Assembly: GCA_964544085.1 (NCBI GenBank)
Contig: CAZIZT010000020.1
Location: 1-64,000, forward strand
From: CAZIZT01 sp964544085
GTDB taxonomy: Bacteria; Campylobacterota_A; Desulfurellia; Desulfurellales; Hippeaceae
Direction of reading: 5' to 3'
DNA length: 64,000 nucleotides
The position numbers were made by a program, and so were the translations under genes. The notes beneath the pieces were generated by a model. That model was not told the DNA's origin, searched no databases, and worked only from the letters and a program-made list of their open reading frames with translations. Below, piece after piece: positions 50,289-58,735 of the stretch (positions are counted from its first letter, which is position 1; every line of letters begins with the position of its first letter).

Positions 50289-52266
50289 TTACCTCTCCTT
50301 GGACGTCAATTATCAGGTTACCGAACTTGTCCACCGTGGCTTTCGCATCGGGCGGGATTACTATTGTAGACGAATACTCTACTACAATGGATGGGCCCTC
50401 TATAACATTTCCATGGGCGAGCTTGTTTCTGTCGATTATGGTTGTTTTTGTGCTTCTGGATTCGAAGACAACCTCTTTGGAGCCCAGAATTGCCGATGGA
50501 TCAAGCTTCTCTCCAGCATACTCCATGGTGTCGAACTGGGGTTTATCCGGTATGCCGCGGGCTCTCAGTCGGATATTCACTATCTCTACGCGTTTGCTTT
50601 TGTCGGAGTAACCGTAGGTTTGTTCATGCAGCCTGTGGAAACTTTCGATGTAATGCTCATCGAAGGGTACCATGATCTCATAGGACTGACCGAAATAGCG
50701 CATATCAAGGTAGTGTTCAAGCACGATGTTTTCATCCGAGATGCCTTCCTGTCGTAGATCATCGATACCGCGTCTATCCAGCGGCTCAAAACGTTTTTTG
50801 AGGTCCTCGTAATTCGTGTTTTCGCTCTTTAGCATTACTGTGAAGGAGTAGTCCTTTATGATGTCTGCCATGAGCATACCTATAGCCGATAGAATGCCGG
50901 GATTATTGGGTACGAAGACCTGTGGAATGTGCAGTAGACGAGCCAGAAATGCCGCATGCATCCCCCCTGCGCCGCCAAAGGAGAAAAGTACGAACTCTCG
51001 TGGATCAAAACCCCTCTCGACAGAGATTACCCTGATGGCTTTCTCCATGGATGCGTTGGCAACATCCAGTATTCCCTCAGCAAGCTCAAGCTCAGTTAAC
51101 CCCATCTGCTTTGCTGTGCTGGAGAAGTATCGCCTCAGTCTCTCCTCATCAAGGCGCATATTGCCACCAAGGAAGAAGTCCGCAACAAGTCTTCCCAGAT
51201 AAAGGTTAGCGTCGGTGACAGTAATCCTTTCTCCTTTGCCGTAGCAGATAGGACCGGGATCGGCTCCAGCACTTTCAGGTCCCACCTTTAGTGAACCGCC
51301 TGCATCCATGTAGGCGATGGATCCACCGCCAGCGCCCACGGTGTGGATATCTATCATCGGAACCTTTACCGGGAAATCGGAAATTCTGGATTCAAAGGTC
51401 AACGGCAGTCTGTTGTCAATTAGCGACACATCGGTGGATGTTCCGCCCATGTCAAAGGTTATAAGTTTTCGGTAGCCCGCCATCTTCCCTATCTCAAACG
51501 CTCCCACAGCTCCACCTGCCGGTCCTGATAGTATGGTTCTAACGGGCTCTTTCATTGCCACATCTGCTGAAATGCTCCCACCGTTTGATTGCATGATTCT
51601 CAGTTCATTGTCACCTATTTCGTCGATGATGTTTTGAATGTAGCGCTTCATCTTGGGCGAAACGTAGGCGTTAATAATTGTGGTGGAAGCCCTCTCATAC
51701 TCCCTGAACTCCGATAAGATCCTGTGGGAGAGCGAGATGGGTACTTTCAGATGCGAAAGCTTTTCCTCTATTTTGAGCTCGTGCTTGGGGTTGAGGTATG
51801 AAAACAGCAGACATACGGCAATAGCTTCAGGTTTCACCTTCTCAAGCAACATGGCAAGGCGATCCAGCTCACTCTCATCGATCTCCTTAACCACCCTGCC
51901 GCTCGAATCAATCCTGCAGTCTATGCCAAATCTCAACTCCCTTGGCACAAGCTGTGGGTTTCTCCTGTAATGTAGATTGTACAGCTCTGTTCTATTCTGT
52001 CTGCCAATCTCGATAATATCTTCAAAGCCCTTATTGGTGATGAACGCTGTATATGCGCCTTTTCTTTCCAGGATGGCGTTTGTTGCCACCGTGGAGCCAT
52101 GAATTACCCTGTAGGTGTCTGTTTTTAACACATGGCGGAGACCCCTAAGCACAGCCTCAGCCGGGTTTTGCGGAGATGAAAGTATTTTGTAAACACCCCA
52201 GCGATTGTTGTGCTTGTAGATAAAATCTGTAAACGTTCCACCAGTGTCAACACCGACTATTTCCAT
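50278..52266 (-). CDS. hyuA: Hydantoinase/oxoprolinase family, subunit A (HyuA-like)
   Basis: 662 aa. The ATPase (actin-like) fold shows as EIVGVDTGGTFTDFIYKHNN at the start, HGSTVATNAILERKGAYTAF near 60, RTILSGPAGGAVGAFEIG near 240, TFDMGGTSTDVSLID near 265 and ESAGADPGPICYGKGE near 330, with the C-terminal beta domain to the end. Substrate in the family ranges over hydantoins, N-methylhydantoin and 5-oxoproline; not decidable here. It follows the regulator gene directly (stop and start adjoin), with GGAGG upstream. Confidence 0.92.
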   Translation of the reverse strand: MEIVGVDTGGTFTDFIYKHNNRWGVYKILSSPQNPAEAVLRGLRHVLKTDTYRVIHGSTVATNAILERKGAYTAFITNKGFEDIIEIGRQNRTELYNLHYRRNPQLVPRELRFGIDCRIDSSGRVVKEIDESELDRLAMLLEKVKPEAIAVCLLFSYLNPKHELKIEEKLSHLKVPISLSHRILSEFREYERASTTIINAYVSPKMKRYIQNIIDEIGDNELRIMQSNGGSISADVAMKEPVRTILSGPAGGAVGAFEIGKMAGYRKLITFDMGGTSTDVSLIDNRLPLTFESRISDFPVKVPMIDIHTVGAGGGSIAYMDAGGSLKVGPESAGADPGPICYGKGERITVTDANLYLGRLVADFFLGGNMRLDEERLRRYFSSTAKQMGLTELELAEGILDVANASMEKAIRVISVERGFDPREFVLFSFGGAGGMHAAFLARLLHIPQVFVPNNPGILSAIGMLMADIIKDYSFTVMLKSENTNYEDLKKRFEPLDRRGIDDLRQEGISDENIVLEHYLDMRYFGQSYEIMVPFDEHYIESFHRLHEQTYGYSDKSKRVEIVNIRLRARGIPDKPQFDTMEYAGEKLDPSAILGSKEVVFESRSTKTTIIDRNKLAHGNVIEGPSIVVEYSSTIVIPPDAKATVDKFGNLIIDVQGEVNET

Positions 52267-53211
52267 TTATTGGCCTCCAATTTTATTGCTATTTATAAAG
52301 CTACGAATCATTGAAATGCCTTCTTTGTCATCAAAACGGTTATAAGCGATAATTTTAGGTACATTCTTGAACAGGTGTTCATTGTTGTTGATTATCCACT
52401 TGTATGCAACAACCATTTCGGCTGATGAGAGCAGATGGGGATCATCCGTAACTTCGTCTATTCTATAGACGAGCAGGCGGAATGTGCCGTTTTCTATCTT
52501 GCTTTTGAGGCTGAAGACGCCCTCTTTGTCTTCCTCTGAGATGGCTACATAAACCACGGTGGAGTTATAGGCTATATCCCTCGATGTGCTCAGGAACTCT
52601 ATCGGGTGTGTGGTTCGAAGCGGAAAGATCCTGACATGGTCTTTCAGATGTTCCACTTCACTATAGCAATAAAATGGTACTATGATTGCTTTTGGTCCAT
52701 TTTCGCTGAAAATTGCTTCCCTTTGAATGTTTTCGATGTATACCGCTTTTACCTTTACGCCCAGAATGTCTGATAACTCTCCCGCACCTGCGGGAACCAT
52801 ACCCGGATCTCTTTCTGTGTAGATTAGTTTGGTTGTGTCGAAGGTGTACTCAAGGATTGCGTTGTACAGGCAGGAGAGTATCTCTTCAACCCCAAAACCG
52901 CTCTCTTCCAGCTTGCGTATAACAGATTTGATATCCTCCTTTCCTTGAAAATATGCCTGCCTTTGTTGTGTTGAGAAGCGATTAATAATCCTTGTGCCAC
53001 CCTTTTTGTTGGATTTCAACAGACCTCTGCTGGCTAAAGCTCCCATGACCTTTTTCACGGTGATGTCGCTAATCTGATAAAATTCAGAGAGCTTTTTGGA
53101 AGTCGGGAGCTTTTCAAGCGGGTGTTCGATGATGTAGTCAAGGAGCTTCAGCTTCAGAGCTCTGCTTGGTACGAAAAATTCCTCTATCACATCCACTCTT
53201 TTCTTTTCCAT
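52267..53211 (-). CDS. GntR-like transcriptional regulator of the Hyu/TRAP operon
   Basis: 314 aa. Residues 15-75 form a winged helix (LPTSKKLSEFYQISDITVKK, VMGALASRGLLKSNKKGGTR). The rest (about 90-314) is an effector-binding domain of an unassigned type (KVKAVYIENIQREAIFSENG, VVYVAISEEDKEGVFSLKSK). It may sense the imported substrate. First gene of the operon; a promoter with a phased direct repeat lies immediately before the ATG, and no Shine-Dalgarno is present, so translation may be leaderless; a GTG six codons in is the alternative start. Confidence 0.8.
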   Translation of the reverse strand: MEKKRVDVIEEFFVPSRALKLKLLDYIIEHPLEKLPTSKKLSEFYQISDITVKKVMGALASRGLLKSNKKGGTRIINRFSTQQRQAYFQGKEDIKSVIRKLEESGFGVEEILSCLYNAILEYTFDTTKLIYTERDPGMVPAGAGELSDILGVKVKAVYIENIQREAIFSENGPKAIIVPFYCYSEVEHLKDHVRIFPLRTTHPIEFLSTSRDIAYNSTVVYVAISEEDKEGVFSLKSKIENGTFRLLVYRIDEVTDDPHLLSSAEMVVAYKWIINNNEHLFKNVPKIIAYNRFDDKEGISMIRSFINSNKIGGQ

Positions 53212-53217
53212 GCTTAT

Positions 53218-53246
53218 CTTTTAATGCACTTTTAATGATATGTCAA
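53218..53246 (-). promoter_or_regulatory. Promoter with overlapping direct repeats before the regulator/Hyu/TRAP operon
   Basis: Minus strand TTGACA (53246-53241), 17-nt spacer, TAAAAG (53223-53218). The sequence CATTAAAAG occurs twice (53237-53229 and 53226-53218) with an 11-bp period, covering spacer and -10: a likely operator for the GntR-like protein. The predicted start coincides with the ATG (53211). Confidence 0.6.
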
Positions 53247-53391
53247 GAAAAAAGTAAAAAAATAACTATCAATTTGGTATTTCGTAGCAAAGATTCGTTT
53301 TTAAAACATGGTTTTTTAATCTAAAATATACAATTCTATACAAAAAGAGCCATTTTTTGTAGATTGCAGCTTTCAAGGATGCATATGTTTG

Positions 53392-53420
53392 TTGAGAGTG
53401 GCACCATGTTTTAGTACAAT
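53392..53420 (+). promoter_or_regulatory. Promoter of folE2
   Basis: TTGAGA (53392-53397), 17-nt spacer, TACAAT (53415-53420); five of six matches in each. The ATG lies just 8 nt after the -10, so the mRNA would be leaderless or nearly so. Confidence 0.65.
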
Positions 53421-53428
53421 AGGCTGCC

Positions 53429-54202
53429 ATGGATACGCTGGTGGATGTTCAATCGCGCAGGGATGATCGCAATGTTGAGATAGACAAGGTTGGTGTCAAG
53501 AACGTTCGATATCCTATCTCTTTGCTTGATAAGAAGAAAAAGAGGCAACACACAATAGCAACTATCAATATGTATGTCCTGCTTCCGAGCCATTTCAAGG
53601 GGACGCACATGAGTAGATTCATAGAAGTGCTAAATGAAAACAGGGATTGTATAGATATCAGGAACATAGACAAAATAGTGACACAAATCAGGAAAAGATT
53701 GAAGGCTAAAAGGGCTTATATCGAGTTGTCTTTCGTCTATTTTATTGAGAAGAAGGCGCCTGTGAGTGGCATAAAGTCGTTGATGAGCTATGATTGCAAG
53801 GTTGAGGCTATAGGAGACGATGAGAGCAAGAAAACCGTTCTAACAGTCGAGGTGCCCATAACAAGCCTCTGTCCCTGTTCAAAAGAGATAAGCGATTACG
53901 GTGCTCATAATCAGAGGGGTGTAGCGCGGGTCTCTGTTGAGTTTGATAGTATGATCTGGATAGAAGAGCTGGTAAAGGTAGCCGAGGAGTCAGCAAGCTG
54001 CGATATCTATTCGCTGCTCAAAAGACCCGATGAGAAGTATGTCACAGAGAAAGCCTATAACAACCCTGCCTTTGTGGAAGATATAGCTCGTAATATAGCT
54101 ATCAGGCTTCAGGCGGACAAAAGGGTCAAGCACTTCGAGGTGGAAGTAGAAAACTTCGAAAGCATTCACAATCACAACGCCTATGCATATATAGCAAGAT
54201 AG
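53429..54202 (+). CDS. folE2: GTP cyclohydrolase I type B (FolE2)
   Basis: First enzyme of folate (dihydroneopterin) synthesis, the metal-flexible, zinc-independent form. DVQSRRDDRNVEIDKVGVKN and VRYPISLLDKKKK open as in other FolE2, and PITSLCPCSKEISDYGAHNQ near residue 145 contains the catalytic Cys region, with RGVARVSVEF after it. 257 aa is standard. No Shine-Dalgarno precedes the ATG at 53429; the GTG at 53441 (giving DVQSRRDD directly) is the other possible start. Confidence 0.93.
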   Translation: MDTLVDVQSRRDDRNVEIDKVGVKNVRYPISLLDKKKKRQHTIATINMYVLLPSHFKGTHMSRFIEVLNENRDCIDIRNIDKIVTQIRKRLKAKRAYIELSFVYFIEKKAPVSGIKSLMSYDCKVEAIGDDESKKTVLTVEVPITSLCPCSKEISDYGAHNQRGVARVSVEFDSMIWIEELVKVAEESASCDIYSLLKRPDEKYVTEKAYNNPAFVEDIARNIAIRLQADKRVKHFEVEVENFESIHNHNAYAYIAR

Positions 54203-54209
54203 AAAAAAG

Positions 54210-54285
54210 TGGAGCGGATGACGGGACTCGAACCCGCGACATCAAGCTTGGGAAGCTTGCGCTCTACCACCTGAGCTACATCCGC
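54210..54285 (-). tRNA. tRNA-Gly (anticodon CCC)
   Basis: A 76-nt cloverleaf on the minus strand: 7-bp acceptor stem (GCGGATG/CATCCGC), D-arm GCTC/GAGC with loop AGGTGGTA, 5-bp anticodon stem CAAGC/GCTTG with loop TTCCCAA, 5-nt variable loop and T-arm with TTCGAGT. The CCA end is encoded (TCCA, 54213-54210). It lies 7 bp past folE2. Confidence 0.97.
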
Positions 54286-54313
54286 CTCCGGTCATGATGA
54301 ATTCTAATCAAGC

Positions 54314-54352
54314 TCAGAAAAAAAGTAAAGCCCCTTGTTGTTCACAAGGGGC
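54314..54352 (-). terminator. Terminator of the PsrABC-type operon
   Basis: Perfect 9-bp stem (54330-54338 with 54344-54352) around a 5-nt loop, followed on the minus strand by TTTACTTTTTTT. About 10 bp after the psrC stop. Confidence 0.9.
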
Positions 54353-54362
54353 CAGTTGCTTT

Positions 54363-55232
54363 TTATCCAGCGATACCGTGTGGATACTGGAATACTCCTG
54401 CCCAGACAATCAGGTACCTCAGAAGAAATCCGCCGAAGAGTACAAGCGCAGAAGCAAACACGGCAAGCCCTTTGGATCCCTTCGTTACGGAAGCGTAGGC
54501 TTCAAGCATTAGGGGTGCAATTAAGCCGAAAATCACAAAACCGATTGTGAATAAAGGATTCGTCAACAGAAGGTGTGCGCTCTTCATAACCGCGGCGTTG
54601 CCGAGACGCGCAAAATCGAAGTATGCGAAGATGATCAACAGCTCAAGGGAGATCAGGAATATATCGAAACCCTCAATGAAGTGGAACATGTGTTCGGAGG
54701 CATGATCCTTTTGAGCAGCAAGTATCCACATGAGCAGAGCGCAACCCGTAGAAAAAGCGCTTACTGTGAACAGGATGGGCAGGGCTGGGGTGTGCCAAAA
54801 CGGAATACCCACGTTTGCATTCAGAAGCAGACCTGTATATGTGGTTACGCCGAAACCACAGAACATAGCAGCATAACCCATCCATTTCTTGAATGTTTCT
54901 TTCTCAAGGAATGCAGCGATTGCATAGAGTATGCCAAAGACCTGCATACCAACAATCAGTATCATGCCGCGGGCAATCCAGGAGTGTGCTATGCCCTTGA
55001 TCCAGAATGCAAGCAGAAATCTAAATGGGTCTATAAGGTCAATCACAAGCCAGATAAGACCAAAGCTTAGAAGAACTATACCCAGAAGCGACGTGCCTAT
55101 GCCAAACCACTTGCCCTTGCCGAATCTTAATTCACCGAGTATGCCCAAGGCTAAGGTAGCGCCACCCAAACCGCCAAAGAACAGATAGGTGGCTATATTC
55201 CAGCCCCATAAATGTTGCTGTACCAGATCCAT
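54363..55232 (-). CDS. NrfD/PsrC-family membrane subunit
   Basis: 289 aa with 8 membrane helices (for example ATYLFFGGLGGATLALGILG, GIVLLSFGLIWLVIDLIDPF, MILIVGMQVFGILYAIAAFL). It binds no heme; PsrC takes electrons from menaquinol and gives them to the PsrB subunit. The first helix pair with FFGGLGGATLA and LLIDPFRFL-type turns is typical. AAAGGAGG precedes the ATG. 12 bp after the PsrB gene. Last gene before the terminator. Confidence 0.9.
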   Translation of the reverse strand: MDLVQQHLWGWNIATYLFFGGLGGATLALGILGELRFGKGKWFGIGTSLLGIVLLSFGLIWLVIDLIDPFRFLLAFWIKGIAHSWIARGMILIVGMQVFGILYAIAAFLEKETFKKWMGYAAMFCGFGVTTYTGLLLNANVGIPFWHTPALPILFTVSAFSTGCALLMWILAAQKDHASEHMFHFIEGFDIFLISLELLIIFAYFDFARLGNAAVMKSAHLLLTNPLFTIGFVIFGLIAPLMLEAYASVTKGSKGLAVFASALVLFGGFLLRYLIVWAGVFQYPHGIAG

Positions 55233-55244
55233 TTTTTCCTCCTT

Positions 55245-55853
55245 TTATTTTATGTAGTAAACCTTGGGTTTTACACCCAGATATTCGCCAAGGGGTTTTG
55301 CCACCCCGCTGTTAACCAGTTTAGCCACTTCTGAGTTAGGATCGTCCAGATCGCCAAAAATACGTGCATGTCCAACGCATGTTGCTGCGCAGGATGGCTC
55401 TTGACCCTCCTGCAACCTGTCCACACAGAAGGTGCATTTATCGACATGGACCTGATGGTGTCTTGCATCCTCGCCAAAGAAAAACTCATCCTGTTTGAGG
55501 TCTTCCTGCTCGTACTCGTACCTTGCGTCGAACGGACATGCCTCTATGCAGTAACCGCAACCAAGACACAGATCGTAGTCTATTAGTACGATACCGTCTT
55601 TGTTGATATGGGTTGCCTCGGTTGGGCAAACGCTATGGCAGGGAGGGTTCTCGCAGTGCATGCAGATGGTCGGGAAGAAGGTTCTCTTGACGTTGGGGAA
55701 TTTGCCGTCCACAAGCTCTGTAACACGTGTTCTCCATTTCCCCTTGAAATCTTCAGCCCAGAAAGGCGTCTGATTCCACTGGGAGCAAGCTGCCATGCAT
55801 GCCCTGCAACCAAGGCACACCCTGACATCCATGACCATTCCGTACCTTGCCAT
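55245..55853 (-). CDS. PsrB-type iron-sulfur subunit
   Basis: 202 aa. Cys motifs CLGCRACMAAC (13-23), CMHCENPPCHSVCP (64-77), CLGCGYCIEACP (96-107) and CTFCVDRL with CAATCVGHARIFG (about 138-165) bind four [4Fe-4S] clusters, as in PsrB/PhsB/DmsB. GVAKPLGEYLGVKPKVYYI at the end is usual for the thiosulfate/polysulfide/DMSO branch. Periplasmic side, attached to the Tat-exported PsrA subunit. GGAGG before the ATG. Confidence 0.92.
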   Translation of the reverse strand: MARYGMVMDVRVCLGCRACMAACSQWNQTPFWAEDFKGKWRTRVTELVDGKFPNVKRTFFPTICMHCENPPCHSVCPTEATHINKDGIVLIDYDLCLGCGYCIEACPFDARYEYEQEDLKQDEFFFGEDARHHQVHVDKCTFCVDRLQEGQEPSCAATCVGHARIFGDLDDPNSEVAKLVNSGVAKPLGEYLGVKPKVYYIK

Positions 55854-55866
55854 TGTATCCTCCAGT

Positions 55867-58653
55867 TTAAATTTTTCTTATCCTTACGGTAAATTGACAA
55901 CCCATAGCTCCAGCAGCGAGCGGTCCTTCCCTGTAGGGGATGATTCTGCCCAGATCAACACCTTTGCCATGACCGTAGGTCAATCTCTTGTTGTCCAGTC
56001 CGAAGTTGCTCATCACAAAAACCGTATCAGGTCTTATCATCTCCGTTATGTGTACGAATGAGCGTATTTTTTGGCCCGAGACGGTATTGGTCACTTCTAT
56101 TTTGTCACCCTCTTTGAGTCCAAGTTTGCTTGCTCTCTCAGGATGCATCCAGAAGCCAAAATTCTCCTCAGAATGCCTGGTTACAAGCGAGTTTAAAAGC
56201 GGATTGTCTGCGGTGGTCAGATATGTCTCCTCTGGTACCTTTCCGAAAGCGAAGAAGAACTCGTCTGGATCTGTAGGCTTGAAATCCTGTGGTGCCCCCT
56301 TTCTGTAGGTTATCGGCATATACGCAAGAATCGGATTCCAGGCTGGATCTGGTCCATACCTGTGGACAAAATGAGACATAACAACCGAGTATATCTCAAC
56401 CCTTCCGGTAAATGTGGAGACAGGAATCTTCCAGGGCATTCCCGCTTCCTCGAGCAGTTCTTCTTTGCTTTTTATGTACACCACACCCTCTTTTTTGAGT
56501 CTTGCAAGTAGTTTTTTCGGTGTGGTTTTCAGCTTTTTAGCCCAGAAATCAAGTGAAACATCACGCAGGGCTTCAAAGAACTCTATTTTACCGTTCCAGG
56601 CGTCCACCATCTTTTGCATGGCGAGATTCATGTTCCAGCCTTCGAACATGTTCAGAACCATGGCAGCCGACTGCGGGCTACCACTGAAGGCTCTGGAGAT
56701 AATTGTGGAGATTTCACCGCCTCCTTTTACATCGCCTATCTGGCTAACGGCCGGGAACCTGGTTCTCAATCCTAAATCCGAGTTGGCACCGTCGTCGGTT
56801 ACCTCGGAGTATTTCTCAAGATAGGTTTTATCTGGCAGTATCACATCTGCATATGCAGCTATATCTGAGGGCAGGATATCGGTTACCACGATAAGTTTCA
56901 GGTTGGGATTGGTGAATACCTCCTTCCACATTCTGAAGCCGTAGTAATCCTTGATGGGGTTTGTGGAATAGATGTAAGCCATTTTTATCTGATAGGGTCT
57001 ACCCTTCCATGTTAGTTTACCTTCCACAGCTTCCTTGAATCCAGCTGTTGTAAAAAATGCGTAGGGTATTTCTTTTTCGCCGTGCTTTTTTCTGTATTCG
57101 TTGTAGGCTGCTGTGAAATGTGGCCAACCCCTGAACAACGGAAATCTGTCTGTGTTCATCATGCCTTCCATTTTGCCGATCACGCCGAGCAAACCCGGTG
57201 CCATAGCCGTGCTCATGGTTAATACCATGGGGTTTGAGAGCTTGCCGGCTTTATAGGCTTCATAGAATCTCTTGGTGCCCTCCCTGTTGGGTGGCCTGAA
57301 AATCCAGCCCCCTGGTTTGTCAACAGCGCCCACAAGAACATTCAGGATGGCAGCAGCTTTTCTGGCCTGGGACACGTTGTCGTAGCGAGCATCCATCCAG
57401 CCGGGATGAACCGTTGCAGGTCTAATTGTACCCATCATCCAGGCAGCTTTTTCAATGTCTTCCTGTGGCACGTCGCAGATCTTTGCTGCCCACTGCGGGG
57501 TCTTGTCCTTGACTGCCTGCCACAGGTAATCGAAGGCGGTCATTGCTGGCTTTCCCTGGAAGGTTAAGCCCTTGGGTGCAAATAATGCGGGTTTTATCTT
57601 TTTATTGCCGATATTATCGTTTGTAAAACCATCAACCTGAACCACTTCACCGCTTATCTCGTCGTAGACGTAGTAGCCCTTGGAGAACGGAAACTGATTG
57701 GGATCCGTGTTTTGGCCAAACGCTTCAGGCATGCCGTTGTTGTCGAACACCAGGAATGGTGCTGTGGTGTGCCTGCGCAGGAATTCGTCTTCGTACCACT
57801 CATTCTTAATTATCTGGTGAATGAGTGCCATCAAAAACGGCAGGTTTGTACCCGGTTTAACCGGTATCCACAGATCTGCCTTGGCTGAAAGCTCACTCTG
57901 CCTTGGATCGAGGGATATAACCCTCATGCCGTTGTTTTTAGCTTTGGCAAAACGTGTTGCTCTCGGCACGGATATACCGGTGATGGCGGCATTCGAACCC
58001 ACGGCGAGCAACACCTTTGTGTTGTCAATGTCAACCAAAATCTCATCATGGCTGGCAAATGAACCAACGGTAAACGCAGCTCCGGCATGCTCGGTCATAA
58101 CGCACTGCTGCATCGGCGAGCCGATTATATTCGGGCATCCGATGGAGGCTGAAAGTGCAAAAACGTTAAGTCTTTCGTAAGCACAGGCTCTCTGACCATT
58201 GAACAGCGCAAGCTCATGCGGTTGAATCTTGTATTTTTTGACCTTATCCTGAATATACTTGAACACCTCTTCCCAGGTTGCTTTTCTGAATTTCCACTCG
58301 CCCCTCTTTGAACCTTCTACCCTGATAAGCGGATGTGTGATCCTATCAGGATTGTAGACTGTCATGTATCCTGCTTGTCCTCTTGCGCATATCCTGCCCC
58401 TGTTGTAGGTGCTTTTTTCGTTGCCGTCTATCTTCAAGGGTTTCTTGAACTTGCCGTTCACCCTTGATCTGACAACTATATCGCACCCGGTGGAGCAGTA
58501 GCTACAGATGTTGGGGAAGTACTCTGTCGTTCCCTTTGGTTTCTTCACATGTGGTGTATAGAGACCGGCTTTTGCCGTTGGCCTGAAGAAAAACAGACCA
58601 CCGCCCACCAGTGAAGAAATCTTCAGGAAGGTTCTTCTATTGAGAGAAATCAT
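55867..58653 (-). CDS. Molybdopterin oxidoreductase catalytic subunit, PsrA/PhsA-type (polysulfide/thiosulfate/tetrathionate-like)
   Basis: 928 aa. Tat signal NRRTFLKISSLVGGGLFFF (residues 5-23) sends it to the periplasm. The [4Fe-4S] site is Cys50, Cys53, Cys57, Cys89 (CSYCSTGC...RGRICARGQAG). The likely Mo ligand is Cys184 in MQQCVMTEHAG, as in polysulfide/thiosulfate reductases. The protein is about 150-170 residues longer than PsrA or PhsA (~760 aa), with extra sequence around residues 290-380, nearer the size of tetrathionate reductase. The likely role is respiratory reduction of sulfur, thiosulfate or a related acceptor; the true substrate is not readable from sequence. First gene of a PsrABC-type operon. 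Confidence 0.9.
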   Translation of the reverse strand: MISLNRRTFLKISSLVGGGLFFFRPTAKAGLYTPHVKKPKGTTEYFPNICSYCSTGCDIVVRSRVNGKFKKPLKIDGNEKSTYNRGRICARGQAGYMTVYNPDRITHPLIRVEGSKRGEWKFRKATWEEVFKYIQDKVKKYKIQPHELALFNGQRACAYERLNVFALSASIGCPNIIGSPMQQCVMTEHAGAAFTVGSFASHDEILVDIDNTKVLLAVGSNAAITGISVPRATRFAKAKNNGMRVISLDPRQSELSAKADLWIPVKPGTNLPFLMALIHQIIKNEWYEDEFLRRHTTAPFLVFDNNGMPEAFGQNTDPNQFPFSKGYYVYDEISGEVVQVDGFTNDNIGNKKIKPALFAPKGLTFQGKPAMTAFDYLWQAVKDKTPQWAAKICDVPQEDIEKAAWMMGTIRPATVHPGWMDARYDNVSQARKAAAILNVLVGAVDKPGGWIFRPPNREGTKRFYEAYKAGKLSNPMVLTMSTAMAPGLLGVIGKMEGMMNTDRFPLFRGWPHFTAAYNEYRKKHGEKEIPYAFFTTAGFKEAVEGKLTWKGRPYQIKMAYIYSTNPIKDYYGFRMWKEVFTNPNLKLIVVTDILPSDIAAYADVILPDKTYLEKYSEVTDDGANSDLGLRTRFPAVSQIGDVKGGGEISTIISRAFSGSPQSAAMVLNMFEGWNMNLAMQKMVDAWNGKIEFFEALRDVSLDFWAKKLKTTPKKLLARLKKEGVVYIKSKEELLEEAGMPWKIPVSTFTGRVEIYSVVMSHFVHRYGPDPAWNPILAYMPITYRKGAPQDFKPTDPDEFFFAFGKVPEETYLTTADNPLLNSLVTRHSEENFGFWMHPERASKLGLKEGDKIEVTNTVSGQKIRSFVHITEMIRPDTVFVMSNFGLDNKRLTYGHGKGVDLGRIIPYREGPLAAGAMGCQFTVRIRKI

Positions 58654-58706
58654 GACAAACCTCCATCCGGTAATTACTTTTTCAATTTATCCATACCATC
58701 AACTGG

Positions 58707-58734
58707 ATTATATATAAAGCAGTCCAGCACGCAA
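58707..58734 (-). promoter_or_regulatory. Promoter of the PsrABC-type operon
   Basis: Minus strand TTGCGT (58734-58729), 16-nt spacer, TATAAT (58712-58707). Perfect -10, weaker -35. Leader about 50 nt; GGAGG before the ATG. Confidence 0.55.
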
Positions 58735-58735
58735 G

